Of a DNA stretch of 60,327 nt, positions 14,825 to 24,900 are shown piece by piece. The notes below the pieces were generated by a model. It was not told where the DNA came from, made no database searches, and saw nothing but the letters and a program-made list of their open reading frames with translations. The stretch is from positions 1 through 60,327 of the forward strand of contig CAJUFN010000002.1 in assembly GCA_910585545.1 (NCBI GenBank), written 5' to 3'. The DNA comes from an uncultured Lachnospiraceae bacterium (GTDB lineage: Bacteria > Bacillota > Clostridia > Lachnospirales > Lachnospiraceae). A program made the position numbers and the translations under genes. How positions within the stretch are numbered: position 1 is the first letter of the stretch; each line of letters starts with the position of its first letter.

Positions 14825-17371
14825 CTATAGGTATTTTCCTAATATCCGGGAAACTTCCCTTATATCGATCGGCTTTGCAATATGGGCATTCATACCGGTT
14901 TCCAGACACTTATTCACATCCTCTATAAAAGTATCTGCTGTCATAGCGATAATCGGAATTGTCTGCGCGTCTTCTCTTGGCAAAGCGCGCAGTGCCTTTG
15001 TTGCCTCATAGCCATTCATGACAGGCATTCGGATATCCATCAAAATTGCATTATAATACCCTTCCGGTGCCGCAGTAAACTTCTCCAGACAGACCTTACC
15101 GTTTTCTGCCCACTCCAGTATCAGCCCCAACTCTGATAACAGTTCACTGGCAATCTCCCAGTTTAATTCATTATCCTCTGCAAGCAAAATTCTCTTCTTT
15201 ATAAAATCAGGTTCCTGTTCTTCCTGCTTTGGCAGTATCTCACCGGACGCATTCGCAAACTGTTTCAGGCTATGGAACAATGTAGACTTAAAAAGCGGCT
15301 TGGCAATGAATCCCATTACTCCCACGCCATGTGCTTCTTTTTCAATTTCACACCAGTCATAGGCAGAAATTAACAAAATCGGCACCTCCTCACCCAGACA
15401 CTGACGGATGCGCCTTGCTGTCTCCACGCCGCCCATGCCAGGTAATTTCCAATCCAAAAGGATAATCTGATAGTCATTTTGCTGCTGATGCCGCTCCATT
15501 GCCATCCTCACAGCATTTTCCCCATCCAATACCCATTCTGCATTCACACCAATAGATTTCAAAGATGCCACCGTGCTTTCACAAAGCTGACGATCATCAT
15601 CTACCACCAGCATATTCCAGTTAGGAAGAATCATATCCTCTTCCTGCACTTCTGCTTTGAGAAAATCCAGTGTAATATAAAACTCTGTACCTACGCCCTG
15701 CTCGCTTTTCACTTCAATGGTGCCGCCCATGGCATCCAGAATATACTTCGTAATGGCCATACCAAGACCGGTACCTTCCGTTTTGTGCACACGAGTGCTG
15801 TCTTCTCTTGCAAAAGCTTCAAAGATAACCTTCTGAAACTCCGGCGGCATTCCAATTCCATTATCCCCTACGCAGAGACGGATACGTATGTAATCCTCTC
15901 CCTTGGGAGAAGGCTCTTCCTGCAAGTCCATACGTATGGCTCCTCCTACCGGCGTAAATTTCACAGCATTTGATAATAAATTCAAAATAACCTGATTCAG
16001 GCGAACGCTGTCGCAAAATACGTTCTCTGCCGAAATATCATGAACCGACAAATCAAACCTCTGATTCTTTTCGTTCACCTGAGGCTGGACAATACTGACA
16101 ATTCCATCCAAAACTTCCCTCAAGGATACTTGATCTATGTTCAGCGTCATTTTCCCATTTTCAATTTTCGACATATCAAGTACATCATTGATAAGTCCCA
16201 AAAGGTGTTTGCTTGAAAGGGTAATCTTCTTCAGACAATTTTGCACCTGCTGGGTATTCTCTAAATTGGCCGAAGCAATGGATGTCATACCGACAATGGC
16301 GTTCATAGGCGTACGGATATCATGACTCATATTGGATAAGAATTCACTTTTGGCTTTGTTCGCCCGTTCTGCCTCCTGTCTGGCATAATCCAAATCCCTC
16401 AACTGCCGCCAGGTCATGGACAGATAAACCACAAACACTACAAGCAATACCAACAAAATAACCGTACAGCTTACAAATGCCGCCCGAATCCATTTCTGCC
16501 CCAAACTATCTATCGTGCGGTCCAAATCACCATAAGGCAAAAACGTCAGCAAATACCACTCCGAGTAGGACAGCTTTGTGCAGAACATATGCCGCCGTAC
16601 CCCATTCATGGACAGGCTTGTAGAATAATCTGTCTCCTCCCTCATTGCCTGCTTCAGTTCCTCTACATACATCTTGGGCGATTTCTTTTCCACATCATCA
16701 TACAGATCTATCGCTCGATCAAAATAATTTCCGCGAACTACATCATCCGTACACAACACAAAGCTGCCATCTTTACGGATAATAAAGGAATATGCTTCAT
16801 CATCGCTGACATTCAATGACAATGCTTCATTGATATAGCTTACAGGAATCCCTGCTACCATCGCAGTACATTCCTGTCCATCTGTCATAAGATACTCACA
16901 AGGCACTCCCAGCAACACGACAGAACTTCCGGTACTGTCATACCCCAGCGCCGCTTTCCTTTCACCCGCATTCAAAGAAGACAGATATGACACAGGATCT
17001 GCAATACGAAGCGGTTCCCCGTAGAACATTTCAAATTGCCCATCCTCGGATAAAAGAGCCAGATGCGTAAAGTCACAGTCTCTTGCGTTGCTTTCCATCC
17101 GCTGACGAACCTGCTGCAATTGCTCCGCATCTTCCGACCATGTCTCTTCTGTCAGCATGCTCACCTGATTCAAACGCATTTCAATGGTGGTCTCAAAGTA
17201 TCTGGAAATCTGTTCGCACATGCTTTCCATATATAAACCGCCCACTTGATTGATCGTTTCGGAACTCTGCCGCTCCATAAAAAGCGCTAGGGAAGAAAAC
17301 ACAATCACACACAGCAATACGACACAAATCAAGCTGATTTTCAAAAATCGAGGCGTTCTATGATTTTTCAT
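14825..17371 (-). CDS. Hybrid sensor histidine kinase with two receiver domains
   Basis: This 848-residue protein has a transmembrane helix at about 12-31, an extracytoplasmic sensor of about 285 residues that looks Cache-like, a second helix at about 318-342, then HisKA with SHDIRTPMNAI (phospho-acceptor His). The ATPase motifs are NLLSNAVKF, VGDNGIGMP and GTGLGMAI. Two receiver domains follow, with Asp in ILLDWKLPG and AILMDIRMP. The ATG at 17371 has GAGGAATGTGCTT upstream and overlaps the end of the HPt gene by 14 bases. It probably relays phosphate through the HPt protein to the REC-HD-GYP-GGDEF protein. The stimulus is unknown. Confidence 0.92.
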   Translation of the reverse strand: MKNHRTPRFLKISLICVVLLCVIVFSSLALFMERQSSETINQVGGLYMESMCEQISRYFETTIEMRLNQVSMLTEETWSEDAEQLQQVRQRMESNARDCDFTHLALLSEDGQFEMFYGEPLRIADPVSYLSSLNAGERKAALGYDSTGSSVVLLGVPCEYLMTDGQECTAMVAGIPVSYINEALSLNVSDDEAYSFIIRKDGSFVLCTDDVVRGNYFDRAIDLYDDVEKKSPKMYVEELKQAMREETDYSTSLSMNGVRRHMFCTKLSYSEWYLLTFLPYGDLDRTIDSLGQKWIRAAFVSCTVILLVLLVVFVVYLSMTWRQLRDLDYARQEAERANKAKSEFLSNMSHDIRTPMNAIVGMTSIASANLENTQQVQNCLKKITLSSKHLLGLINDVLDMSKIENGKMTLNIDQVSLREVLDGIVSIVQPQVNEKNQRFDLSVHDISAENVFCDSVRLNQVILNLLSNAVKFTPVGGAIRMDLQEEPSPKGEDYIRIRLCVGDNGIGMPPEFQKVIFEAFAREDSTRVHKTEGTGLGMAITKYILDAMGGTIEVKSEQGVGTEFYITLDFLKAEVQEEDMILPNWNMLVVDDDRQLCESTVASLKSIGVNAEWVLDGENAVRMAMERHQQQNDYQIILLDWKLPGMGGVETARRIRQCLGEEVPILLISAYDWCEIEKEAHGVGVMGFIAKPLFKSTLFHSLKQFANASGEILPKQEEQEPDFIKKRILLAEDNELNWEIASELLSELGLILEWAENGKVCLEKFTAAPEGYYNAILMDIRMPVMNGYEATKALRALPREDAQTIPIIAMTADTFIEDVNKCLETGMNAHIAKPIDIREVSRILGKYL

Positions 17372-17729
17372 AAGCACATTCCTCCTTATATGCAAGAATT
17401 GCTGCTGTTGTTCTCTCATAGACCGCTTCTACTTGCCGTACCAACACTGCGACACTCTCGCCCCAATCCTGCCGCAGTTCCTCCGTCAGGAGGTTGCTGA
17501 CCTCACACAATTTTGTAAACCCCAGATTCTGTGCAACACCTTTTATCGTATGAGCCGCCCGAAAAGCGGTCTCTCGATCTCTTGTTGCAATTCCCTGACG
17601 CAGCGTCTCAAAACTTGAATCGTTCAAGAACTTTAGCACAAACTTCTCAACCAGCGCTTCTTTTCGCATCCGCCCCAGCACATCCTCATAATCTCCTTCC
17701 AGCAGTTCATAGCATTGTTTCAGCGTCAT
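17358..17729 (-). CDS. HPt phosphotransfer protein
   Basis: This 123-residue all-helical protein carries the HPt motif AAHTIKGVAQNLGF, whose His accepts phosphate from a receiver Asp. A free-standing HPt between a hybrid kinase and a receiver-output gene is the expected shuttle in a multistep phosphorelay. The ATG at 17729 has AAGGGGTGGATAAC upstream; a GTG nine bases earlier is less likely. It lies 29 bases after the GGDEF gene and overlaps the kinase gene. Confidence 0.9.
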   Translation of the reverse strand: MTLKQCYELLEGDYEDVLGRMRKEALVEKFVLKFLNDSSFETLRQGIATRDRETAFRAAHTIKGVAQNLGFTKLCEVSNLLTEELRQDWGESVAVLVRQVEAVYERTTAAILAYKEECAYEKS

Positions 17730-17758
17730 GTTATCCACCCCTTCTCTTATTTGTAAAC

Positions 17759-19897
17759 TTATCCTTTTATATCTTCTATAGGAGAAATCACAGAAAAAGT
17801 ATCCTGCATTCCCTCATCGTAAAAACAATATCCTCCCCGGCCGCTCCGCTTTACCGTATACAGCGCCTTATCCGCAGCCTGAAATAACGTATCGTAATCT
17901 GCGCCCAGCGTCTCCGTGAGCGCCACACCCAGACTCACCGAAACTGTAAAATCTCCATATTTTCCGCACAAAGCCGAAAAAATACGTCGGATAGTAGGTT
18001 CCAGTTCCGAAGTGTACTCCAGAAACAACAGATATTCATCCCCGCCGACTCTGGCTGCAATATCATTGCTGCGAATACTCCGCCGCAGCCGCTTAGCTGT
18101 CTGCACAAGAACTTCGTCCCCAAACTGATGACCAAACGTATCATTTGCCGCTTTAAAATCATCCAAGTCGAAAATTGCCAGTGCAAATTTCCCTGTGGGA
18201 TTCTTTGCCAATAATGCTTCCACCCTCTTTTTGCTACTGGCATGGTTCAAAAGACCGGTAAGCTGGTCAGTAGACGCCATGCGCTCCAAATCATCCGTTT
18301 TTACACGAGAATCATGAATGTCCATGGCTTTTCCCATGGCACCGGTGCATTGCTGTGTCTCTTCTGACCAAATTGTCCGAAAAACAATACGAAACCATCT
18401 CTCTTCTTTCTCCAGACACAGTTTACACTCATAGGCAACTTCGGGCTTCGCAGGTGTGGCGGATTTGAGCAAAGCTACCAGACTGTCCAATCCGCAAGCC
18501 GACAGAACCGAAATTAATTGTTTATCATGGTAGGGATCCTTAATCACCTCCGGAAGATCCAGCTGACTGGCGCCGGCCGGAGACAAAACAAGCACAGACG
18601 GTGTAATGGTATACTCAAACTGAATCTCGTTAGTCAGTGAAGCAAAAACATCATATTTCATACGCTCTTGCTCCAAAAGACGCAGTGTACGGTCAGAGGC
18701 GGTCAATTCCTCCCGCTGGAGCAATTCCTCTACCACACTGCGAAGCCTCCTTGGGTCATCCGCGAAATCATCCTCCGACAGATGTTCTTTTAGCATATCC
18801 GCCACCTCTGTCAGGCAGGAAAGCAAAAGCGGATGAAAAGCACCGCATTCTCCATCCAGAATCATCTGTATCGCTATTTCATGAGAAATTGCTTTTTTAT
18901 ACACGCGGTCGCTGGTCAGTGCGTCATACACATCTGCCAGCGCCACCACCTGCGCGGCAATGGGAATTTGATCTCCTTGCAGACCATCCGGGTAACCATT
19001 GCCATCATAACGCTCATGATGCCAACGGCATATACCATAAGCCGTTTTGATCAATGGATCTTTCTGCTGTATGGGCAGATTATCCAGCATCTGGGCGCCG
19101 ATTTGCGAATGGGTTCGCATGACCGCAAACTCTGCTTCCGTTAATCGTCCCGGTTTATTTAAAATTTCTTCGGGTATGGCGATCTTGCCAATATCATGCA
19201 ATGCAGAAGCCGTGCATATGCTTGCAATTTCCTGCTGCGAGAAATGATACTCCTCGGTACGTTGATTTAAATGCCGAAGCAACAGTTCTGTGAGTAAGCG
19301 TACCCGGCGAATATGCTGTCCGCTTTCTCCGTTACGAAATTCCACAACATGACTAAGGATTTCAATCATAAGCCTGCTCTGCCGTTCTTTCTCATAAATC
19401 TGCCGTGCCGCCAGACCTATGAGTTTTTTCTGTTTCGCATATAATAAAATGGTATTGTCAACTCGTCGACGGACAATCAATGCGTCAAAAGGACGGCTGA
19501 TAAAATCAGCCACGCCGAGTTCATAAGCCCTCTCTACACAAGAAGCACTATTTTCCGACGAGATCATAATAACCGGAATGTCCGAAATATATCCCTTATC
19601 ATTCATTTTTGCCAGTACATCAAATCCATCCATCTCCGGCATTACGATATCCAGCAATACCAGTGAAAGATTTTGCTGGTAAGCATCGATGATTTCCATT
19701 GCCTGCATACCATTTTCCGCTTCCAGAATTTCATACTCATTTTCTAATATATCTGCTAAAATAGAACGATTCATTTCAGAATCATCTGCAATGAGAATTT
19801 TGTATTTTTCTCCCTCTTTCCCTGCCAAAAAAGCCACTTCCTTCTCTTCCTCAAAATTACCGTTATCATAGCATATTTCCTCAAAATTGTATAGCAT
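17759..19897 (-). CDS. Receiver-HD-GYP-GGDEF protein, c-di-GMP turnover
   Basis: This 712-residue cytosolic protein starts with a receiver domain (about 33-150, phosphorylatable Asp in LLDIVMPEMDG). An HD-GYP phosphodiesterase domain follows (about 185-370, HDIGK and HHERYDGNGYPDG intact), then a PAS-like linker (about 410-540) and a GGDEF diguanylate cyclase domain (about 545-705). The cyclase motif is GGDEY, a functional variant, with an inhibitory I-site RSND exactly five residues upstream. Thus both synthesis and breakdown of c-di-GMP may reside in one phosphorelay-controlled enzyme. The ATG at 19897 has GGGAGGAA upstream. It heads the HPt/kinase operon and lies between two groups of c-di-GMP riboswitch genes. 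Confidence 0.92.
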   Translation of the reverse strand: MLYNFEEICYDNGNFEEEKEVAFLAGKEGEKYKILIADDSEMNRSILADILENEYEILEAENGMQAMEIIDAYQQNLSLVLLDIVMPEMDGFDVLAKMNDKGYISDIPVIMISSENSASCVERAYELGVADFISRPFDALIVRRRVDNTILLYAKQKKLIGLAARQIYEKERQSRLMIEILSHVVEFRNGESGQHIRRVRLLTELLLRHLNQRTEEYHFSQQEIASICTASALHDIGKIAIPEEILNKPGRLTEAEFAVMRTHSQIGAQMLDNLPIQQKDPLIKTAYGICRWHHERYDGNGYPDGLQGDQIPIAAQVVALADVYDALTSDRVYKKAISHEIAIQMILDGECGAFHPLLLSCLTEVADMLKEHLSEDDFADDPRRLRSVVEELLQREELTASDRTLRLLEQERMKYDVFASLTNEIQFEYTITPSVLVLSPAGASQLDLPEVIKDPYHDKQLISVLSACGLDSLVALLKSATPAKPEVAYECKLCLEKEERWFRIVFRTIWSEETQQCTGAMGKAMDIHDSRVKTDDLERMASTDQLTGLLNHASSKKRVEALLAKNPTGKFALAIFDLDDFKAANDTFGHQFGDEVLVQTAKRLRRSIRSNDIAARVGGDEYLLFLEYTSELEPTIRRIFSALCGKYGDFTVSVSLGVALTETLGADYDTLFQAADKALYTVKRSGRGGYCFYDEGMQDTFSVISPIEDIKG

Positions 19898-19965
19898 TTT
19901 TTCCTCCCACAATTATCAAAACCCCAAAACGTCCACCAAGCTTTTTTGTCCTATGTTTAGTAACG

Positions 19966-20008
19966 AAAAACAGCACAGTAATCCTTGCAGGAATCACTGT
20001 GCTGCATT
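19966..20008 (-). terminator. Terminator after the M60/dockerin operon
   Basis: GCAGCACAGTGATTCC and its near-complement GGATTACTGTGCTGT form a 15-pair stem with a short loop. TTTTT follows on the minus strand. Confidence 0.9.
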
Positions 20009-20053
20009 TATAACATAGAACTTACTTTATACTTTATCTACGCAGCCATTCTT

Positions 20054-20260
20054 TTATTCACTGAATGGGTCCTGCATATCTCCTTCATCAATCTCAATCC
20101 CCTGATCATTCAAAAGATCCGAGCCATTCTCATTTGAAATATCCATGGAGTTATTCGTATCCTCTGTCTTCCGGTGAGATTGATACTGGGTGTAACCTAT
20201 GAATACACCTGCCACAAGGCATAACACCAGACACAGGATTAAGACACGCCGCTTCTTCAT
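20054..20260 (-). CDS. Small exported or membrane-anchored hypothetical protein
   Basis: This 68-residue protein has a basic start (MKKRR), one hydrophobic helix at about 6-24 and an acidic tail rich in Asp, Asn and Glu. I recognise no family. It lies 18 bases after the cohesin-like gene and before the operon terminator, with AAAGGAGATAGC upstream, so it is probably cotranscribed and acts at the membrane. It could be an anchor or chaperone for the secreted proteins, which is speculation. Confidence 0.6.
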   Translation of the reverse strand: MKKRRVLILCLVLCLVAGVFIGYTQYQSHRKTEDTNNSMDISNENGSDLLNDQGIEIDEGDMQDPFSE

Positions 20261-20278
20261 AAGCTATCTCCTTTCCGC

Positions 20279-21814
20279 CTATTTGCTTGGAGTTGTCACC
20301 TTAATAGTGTTCGTACTATAGATTATTTTCTCTGCGCCTTCTTTATCTTTGTACTTAAGGAAAGCACGACCAATTCTATTCACACCCGCATTAACATTAT
20401 TGATATTAAAGATAAACTGAGCAGCCGTTCCGGTAACTATACCCGTAACATTTTTTACACCATTAATTGCTGTATTCAATTCAAATTTATCTAAATCTGT
20501 TGTTTCTGCACTCACCTGATTTGTATAAATAATACCTCTTTGTACCAATTCGCATCCTTCCGGAAGAGAATATGCACAGGAATAACTGATACGATATTTT
20601 CCGTTGTATGGTGCACATGTAGCACCGTTCAAGACAACAGAAGCTGCTTCTTCTACCGCCTCTTCCTCAGCAACAAATTCCGGAATCAATGATACATCAG
20701 ATGCCACTACAAAAGAATACTCCTCATCATAACTCACAATATCACCCAATGTGACGTTTCCTTGATCATCTTTTGTAAAAAGATGCCAGCAGGAGAACTT
20801 CTGACCTTCTGGTGCTTTTGCTAAGACAGTTGCTACTGCACGAGCTAGGAACTCTTTCTTTGTACCAGCATCCTTAATTCTTGCATTCTCACCAACTGTA
20901 ACAGTGTATTTCTCCTCAACCTTTTCGAACACTGCTTTTACTCCGATTACACTCTCCATTTCGAATTTGAAATCGCCGCCAAGTTTAATTTTATTCTCTT
21001 TATTATGTTCATCAATCAAGAACAGCGATTGCAAGCGATACCCCTTTGCAGGGATTGCACTTAAACGAACAATTGAGCTTTCGGCAACTTTGCCGTCTTC
21101 ATCCAACTCTTCACCGTCTTCTGTCACGACATAAGCTTTTACCGTACCTTTACCAAGCACTGTAATGCCTAAAGGGAAATCAACAGGTTGACCGTAAACA
21201 GCTCCATCCACCGGAATCTCAAAATCAGCTCCGAATTCTTCTGCTACTTCTACTGCGTTCATTCCAGTATCTACAGTTATAAGATCACCGTCGTTATCGC
21301 TTAGAACGATTTTGAACGGATTATTTCCGCCCTTTGCTTTGTCAACAGATACCGTACCAATCGGCAGTTTATTGCTTACATTTCCGTTTTCATCTTTTCC
21401 AAACTGTACTAAATTTTCTGCTGCTGCTACATAGATTTTCATGATCTGTGTCTCAGGATCAAAAACAGATTCTTTGATTTTTGCCTTCTCCAGCGCTTCA
21501 TCAAACTTTAAAGTCATTCCTCTGCCTGGAACCGCAGAACCTTTTTCATTTTGCAGCTGAAGCGAAATCTGGTACGAAGAAATACTTTCCGCTCTTGTCG
21601 GATCCAGTTCCAGCCAAACACGAACCTTATTGTTGTCATATTCATCTTGCCCCGGCATCTGCTCCGTACGCAGAGTGTAAGGTACAGAAGTAGCTGTTTC
21701 CGTAGTTTCAGTAGAGCCTTCTGTCCCCTCTTCTGCATAAACCGCAGTTGGTGCTACGCAAGATAATGTTAAGGCTGCCGTAAGCAGCAATGCCATAAAC
21801 TTTATTTTTCTCAT
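20279..21814 (-). CDS. Exported protein with possible cohesin-like domain
   Basis: This 511-residue protein has a signal peptide (about 1-27, AVYAEE cleavage region) and a Glu/Thr linker. A beta-rich domain of about 145 residues begins VRVWLELDPTRA and includes MTLKFDEALEKAKI and LPIGTVSV. The alternation of strands and the FD-A/L pattern recall cohesin folds, but identity is low. Residues 190-380 resemble bacterial beta-repeat (InlB/Big-like) modules and the end is another beta domain. It follows the dockerin-bearing M60 gene, which makes a cohesin-dockerin partnership attractive but unproven. The ATG at 21814 has GGAGGTTACT upstream. Confidence 0.6.
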   Translation of the reverse strand: MRKIKFMALLLTAALTLSCVAPTAVYAEEGTEGSTETTETATSVPYTLRTEQMPGQDEYDNNKVRVWLELDPTRAESISSYQISLQLQNEKGSAVPGRGMTLKFDEALEKAKIKESVFDPETQIMKIYVAAAENLVQFGKDENGNVSNKLPIGTVSVDKAKGGNNPFKIVLSDNDGDLITVDTGMNAVEVAEEFGADFEIPVDGAVYGQPVDFPLGITVLGKGTVKAYVVTEDGEELDEDGKVAESSIVRLSAIPAKGYRLQSLFLIDEHNKENKIKLGGDFKFEMESVIGVKAVFEKVEEKYTVTVGENARIKDAGTKKEFLARAVATVLAKAPEGQKFSCWHLFTKDDQGNVTLGDIVSYDEEYSFVVASDVSLIPEFVAEEEAVEEAASVVLNGATCAPYNGKYRISYSCAYSLPEGCELVQRGIIYTNQVSAETTDLDKFELNTAINGVKNVTGIVTGTAAQFIFNINNVNAGVNRIGRAFLKYKDKEGAEKIIYSTNTIKVTTPSK

Positions 21815-21835
21815 AGTAACCTCCATTTTTTTTGC

Positions 21836-21865
21836 GGGCACGCCGCCTATTTAAGAGGCGTGCCC
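21836..21865 (-). promoter_or_regulatory. Intercistronic hairpin between M60 and cohesin-like genes
   Basis: GGGCACGCC (21836-21844) and GGCGTGCCC (21857-21865) form a perfect nine-pair GC-rich stem. On the minus strand it is followed by GCAAAAAAAATGGAGG, not a T-tract, so it probably stabilises mRNA or tunes the ratio of the two proteins. Confidence 0.6.
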
Positions 21866-21922
21866 ATTTCATTTATCTAATAAGAATGTTTCCGTTTCAT
21901 TTCCCGTCAGGAACGTCTGCGA

Positions 21923-24900
21923 TTATTCTCCTTCTACGTTTTCAGGTGTCTCAGGTGTCTCTTCAGGTGTATTGTTGGACAATGTGATTCTAGGCAAGTT
22001 CTCCTTAGCTGGAACTTCAACCACAAATGAGTCGCTGACTAATCGTTCTCCTGCCAAGGTTAAAGCATTGTCTACACGGTATAACTCTGCATATACGCTG
22101 GTTGGAAGTTCTACAATGATATCTTCACCATTTTCCCCTGCGTCAGGCAAACCAAACAAACCTTCATTTTCTCCGCTGAGAGGTTCTAACCAGTAAACCC
22201 AGAAGCCATCCTTTACATTGGCAATCTGCCAGTTGCCTGTTCCCATATCCGGTAGGTCTGCAAAGAATACCTGATATCCATTGATAATGCTCTCACGTTT
22301 ATTTTCAAAGGAGTCGTTATACATTTCATGGTTCTGATTATACAGTTTTACTACGTTGTAAGCTGCATTTCCGGCATACTTACCAGTAACGATAAAGGAA
22401 CCTGCAGGAATCACGCTGCCTGCTTCGGCATCCAATACATAATCTTGGTCCAGAATACCAATCGCATTGTCTGTGTTCCATGTTTCGATTCCGGTTTCTT
22501 CATCCACCGTAGATACACCGATATCTACATTATCACCAGAAGGACCAACCAATGTTATTTCGGCAAATCCCAGCTTCTTGACATTATTTGGAGCTGTGAT
22601 TCGAACATGAGTTGCTGCAAATGCTTTAATATTGCCATTGTTTCTGAAATACAGAACCTTTCTTCCATCGTCCAATATACCTGCTGTACAAGAATTCATC
22701 TTAGTGAATGTTGCACCACCGTCGCTACTGAATTCCAAAGCAAAGCTCCATGGTCCCGTATGCTGATCTGCTACACCCTGTGCAGGATCGTTAGGATCTG
22801 GCATTACAATTCCAATTACTTCCTGCTTGCTTCCCAAAGAAATAACTATCTGTGCGGTACGAGCAGTCGTTGTTCCATTGTAAGCTGTGCCATTGTCACC
22901 ATCGAACATAAGATTAGCACCAGTATCGGTACGTAATGTTTCTCCGGTTTCTTTCTCCAGATAACGTACATCCATCATCTTACTGTAGGTTACAGTTTCT
23001 CCGGTAACAGCATCTTTGTAAGAGTTACCTTCCACCACTTCGACATCCTCATAGACTGTCAATAATCCAGCATCGGAAACCATATTACTGCTGGTTACAG
23101 ACCAGTTGTCAGTAGGAAGATCTCCTTCATGACGAATCTTAATAGGATCCATCATAGTCGTTTCAGTTTCATTCAAGTACTTGTCATAAGCCACAACGCC
23201 ATAGGTCATGACGCGGTTGTTCTGAGTCTCAACTACATCCGTGTAGACAGTGCTTTCTGCATATCCGCCATCTTCATTCTTATCAGGTTCAATGAAAGCT
23301 ACCGGACGACCGTTACGAATGATTTCATAACCCAGAATAGAATCCATATTAGACTCATTCGGCAGAGTGATTGTTAATGTCACCTTTCTTGCATCGGCTT
23401 TTGTCCCCTGTTCCAAATCAACCCCTACAGAAGTAGAACTCATAGGATCTCCGCCTGCCAAGGTGTACTCATGTGCTCCGTCATTGAGGTACTGAAGTTT
23501 TCTTTCTTCCTTCGGGAATTGCTCTGCATAGTTTACAGTATATGAATCCGGTACCAGCCCCCATGCAGTAAAGAACTCTAAGAGGTTCTTCTGTGATGCC
23601 GCACAAGCAGTACGGATGATGTTCTGATCCGTAGAACCTCCGCTTATGTTTGCTAGACGAAGTGCTTTATCACTATCTGGCGCTAAAGCTGGACTTCTTC
23701 TGTACAGATAGTAACGTGCGAAGAATTCATTTGCTAACATGTTATTGTAGTTTGCTTCATTGAACACATTGCCACTCTCGTCCGGCTCTTTGTAATAGTC
23801 ATAATATGCATAATTATTATCATAAGCAAGGTGAAGCTGCCAGTACATTCCAAGCTGTGCAAATACACCGTTTGCCTTACCTACCATACCAGATGTTACA
23901 TGATCATATACCTTTGCATATGGGATACGAGTTGTTGCTGCAGTATCAAATGTCTTTTCAAACTGAGACCAGATATTATTCGTAACCTCGGCATAGCTTA
24001 CACCGGATGCATCAGCGTTGTGACCCATCTCATGAGCAATACCCCATCCGAACATAGTACCTCCGGTACGTTTACCATTTTCTTCAATCGTAAGAGGTGT
24101 TCCTTGCGCAAGACCAGGTACAGACCCCCATTCAATACCAAGGTGGAGACCACCGGCGTACATAAATGCACCTGCAAACATTCTGTGATAACGTATGTTA
24201 AATCGTGCTGTAGGAGTACCTTTTACTGTATTGGTAACTCCAGGGTTGAAACCACGTTCCTTATAGAACTGTTTCAGCATCTGGTTCATAGAAACCATGC
24301 TGCCATGCAGCTGCGCGGTCATCTCTTCTACAGTTTTTCCTTTATTGCCGCCCAAGGCGTTGTAAATCTGGCTTGCCGGTACAGACATCAGCACATTATC
24401 TACTCCGATTTCAGTACTATTCAAGAAACAGTTATCGCCACTTCCAAATTTGAAACCACCTACAGCTTCCTGATGTTCAGCATGAGCTGCTTGCAGATTC
24501 TCACAATATGCTTTCAACTCTGTTACATAAGCTGTAATTTTTTCATCCCAATCTTCTGAGTAATCTGTTGCACGATCCATACCGATTGTTCTGTGCAAAT
24601 CTAATACCGGAATCTTCGTAGCGCCGCTTACACGAACCTTTATCGGGTTATTCTTTACATTGGCAGACGTATGCACGATATATAAAGAACCACCTTTTTC
24701 AACATCAAGCGTGTTCACATTTGGAATTTCAATTTCATTTTTACCTTGATACAAGGTAACTTCACCGGCACGCCATGCAGCAGCTTCCGGATGGTACTGG
24801 GTAAATACTAATCTTGCGTCTACCCTCTGACCGATTGTCTTGCCCTTCTGGCCTACATAAACATTAATCTTATTGCCTGTCTGTGCTACATATCCCAAAG

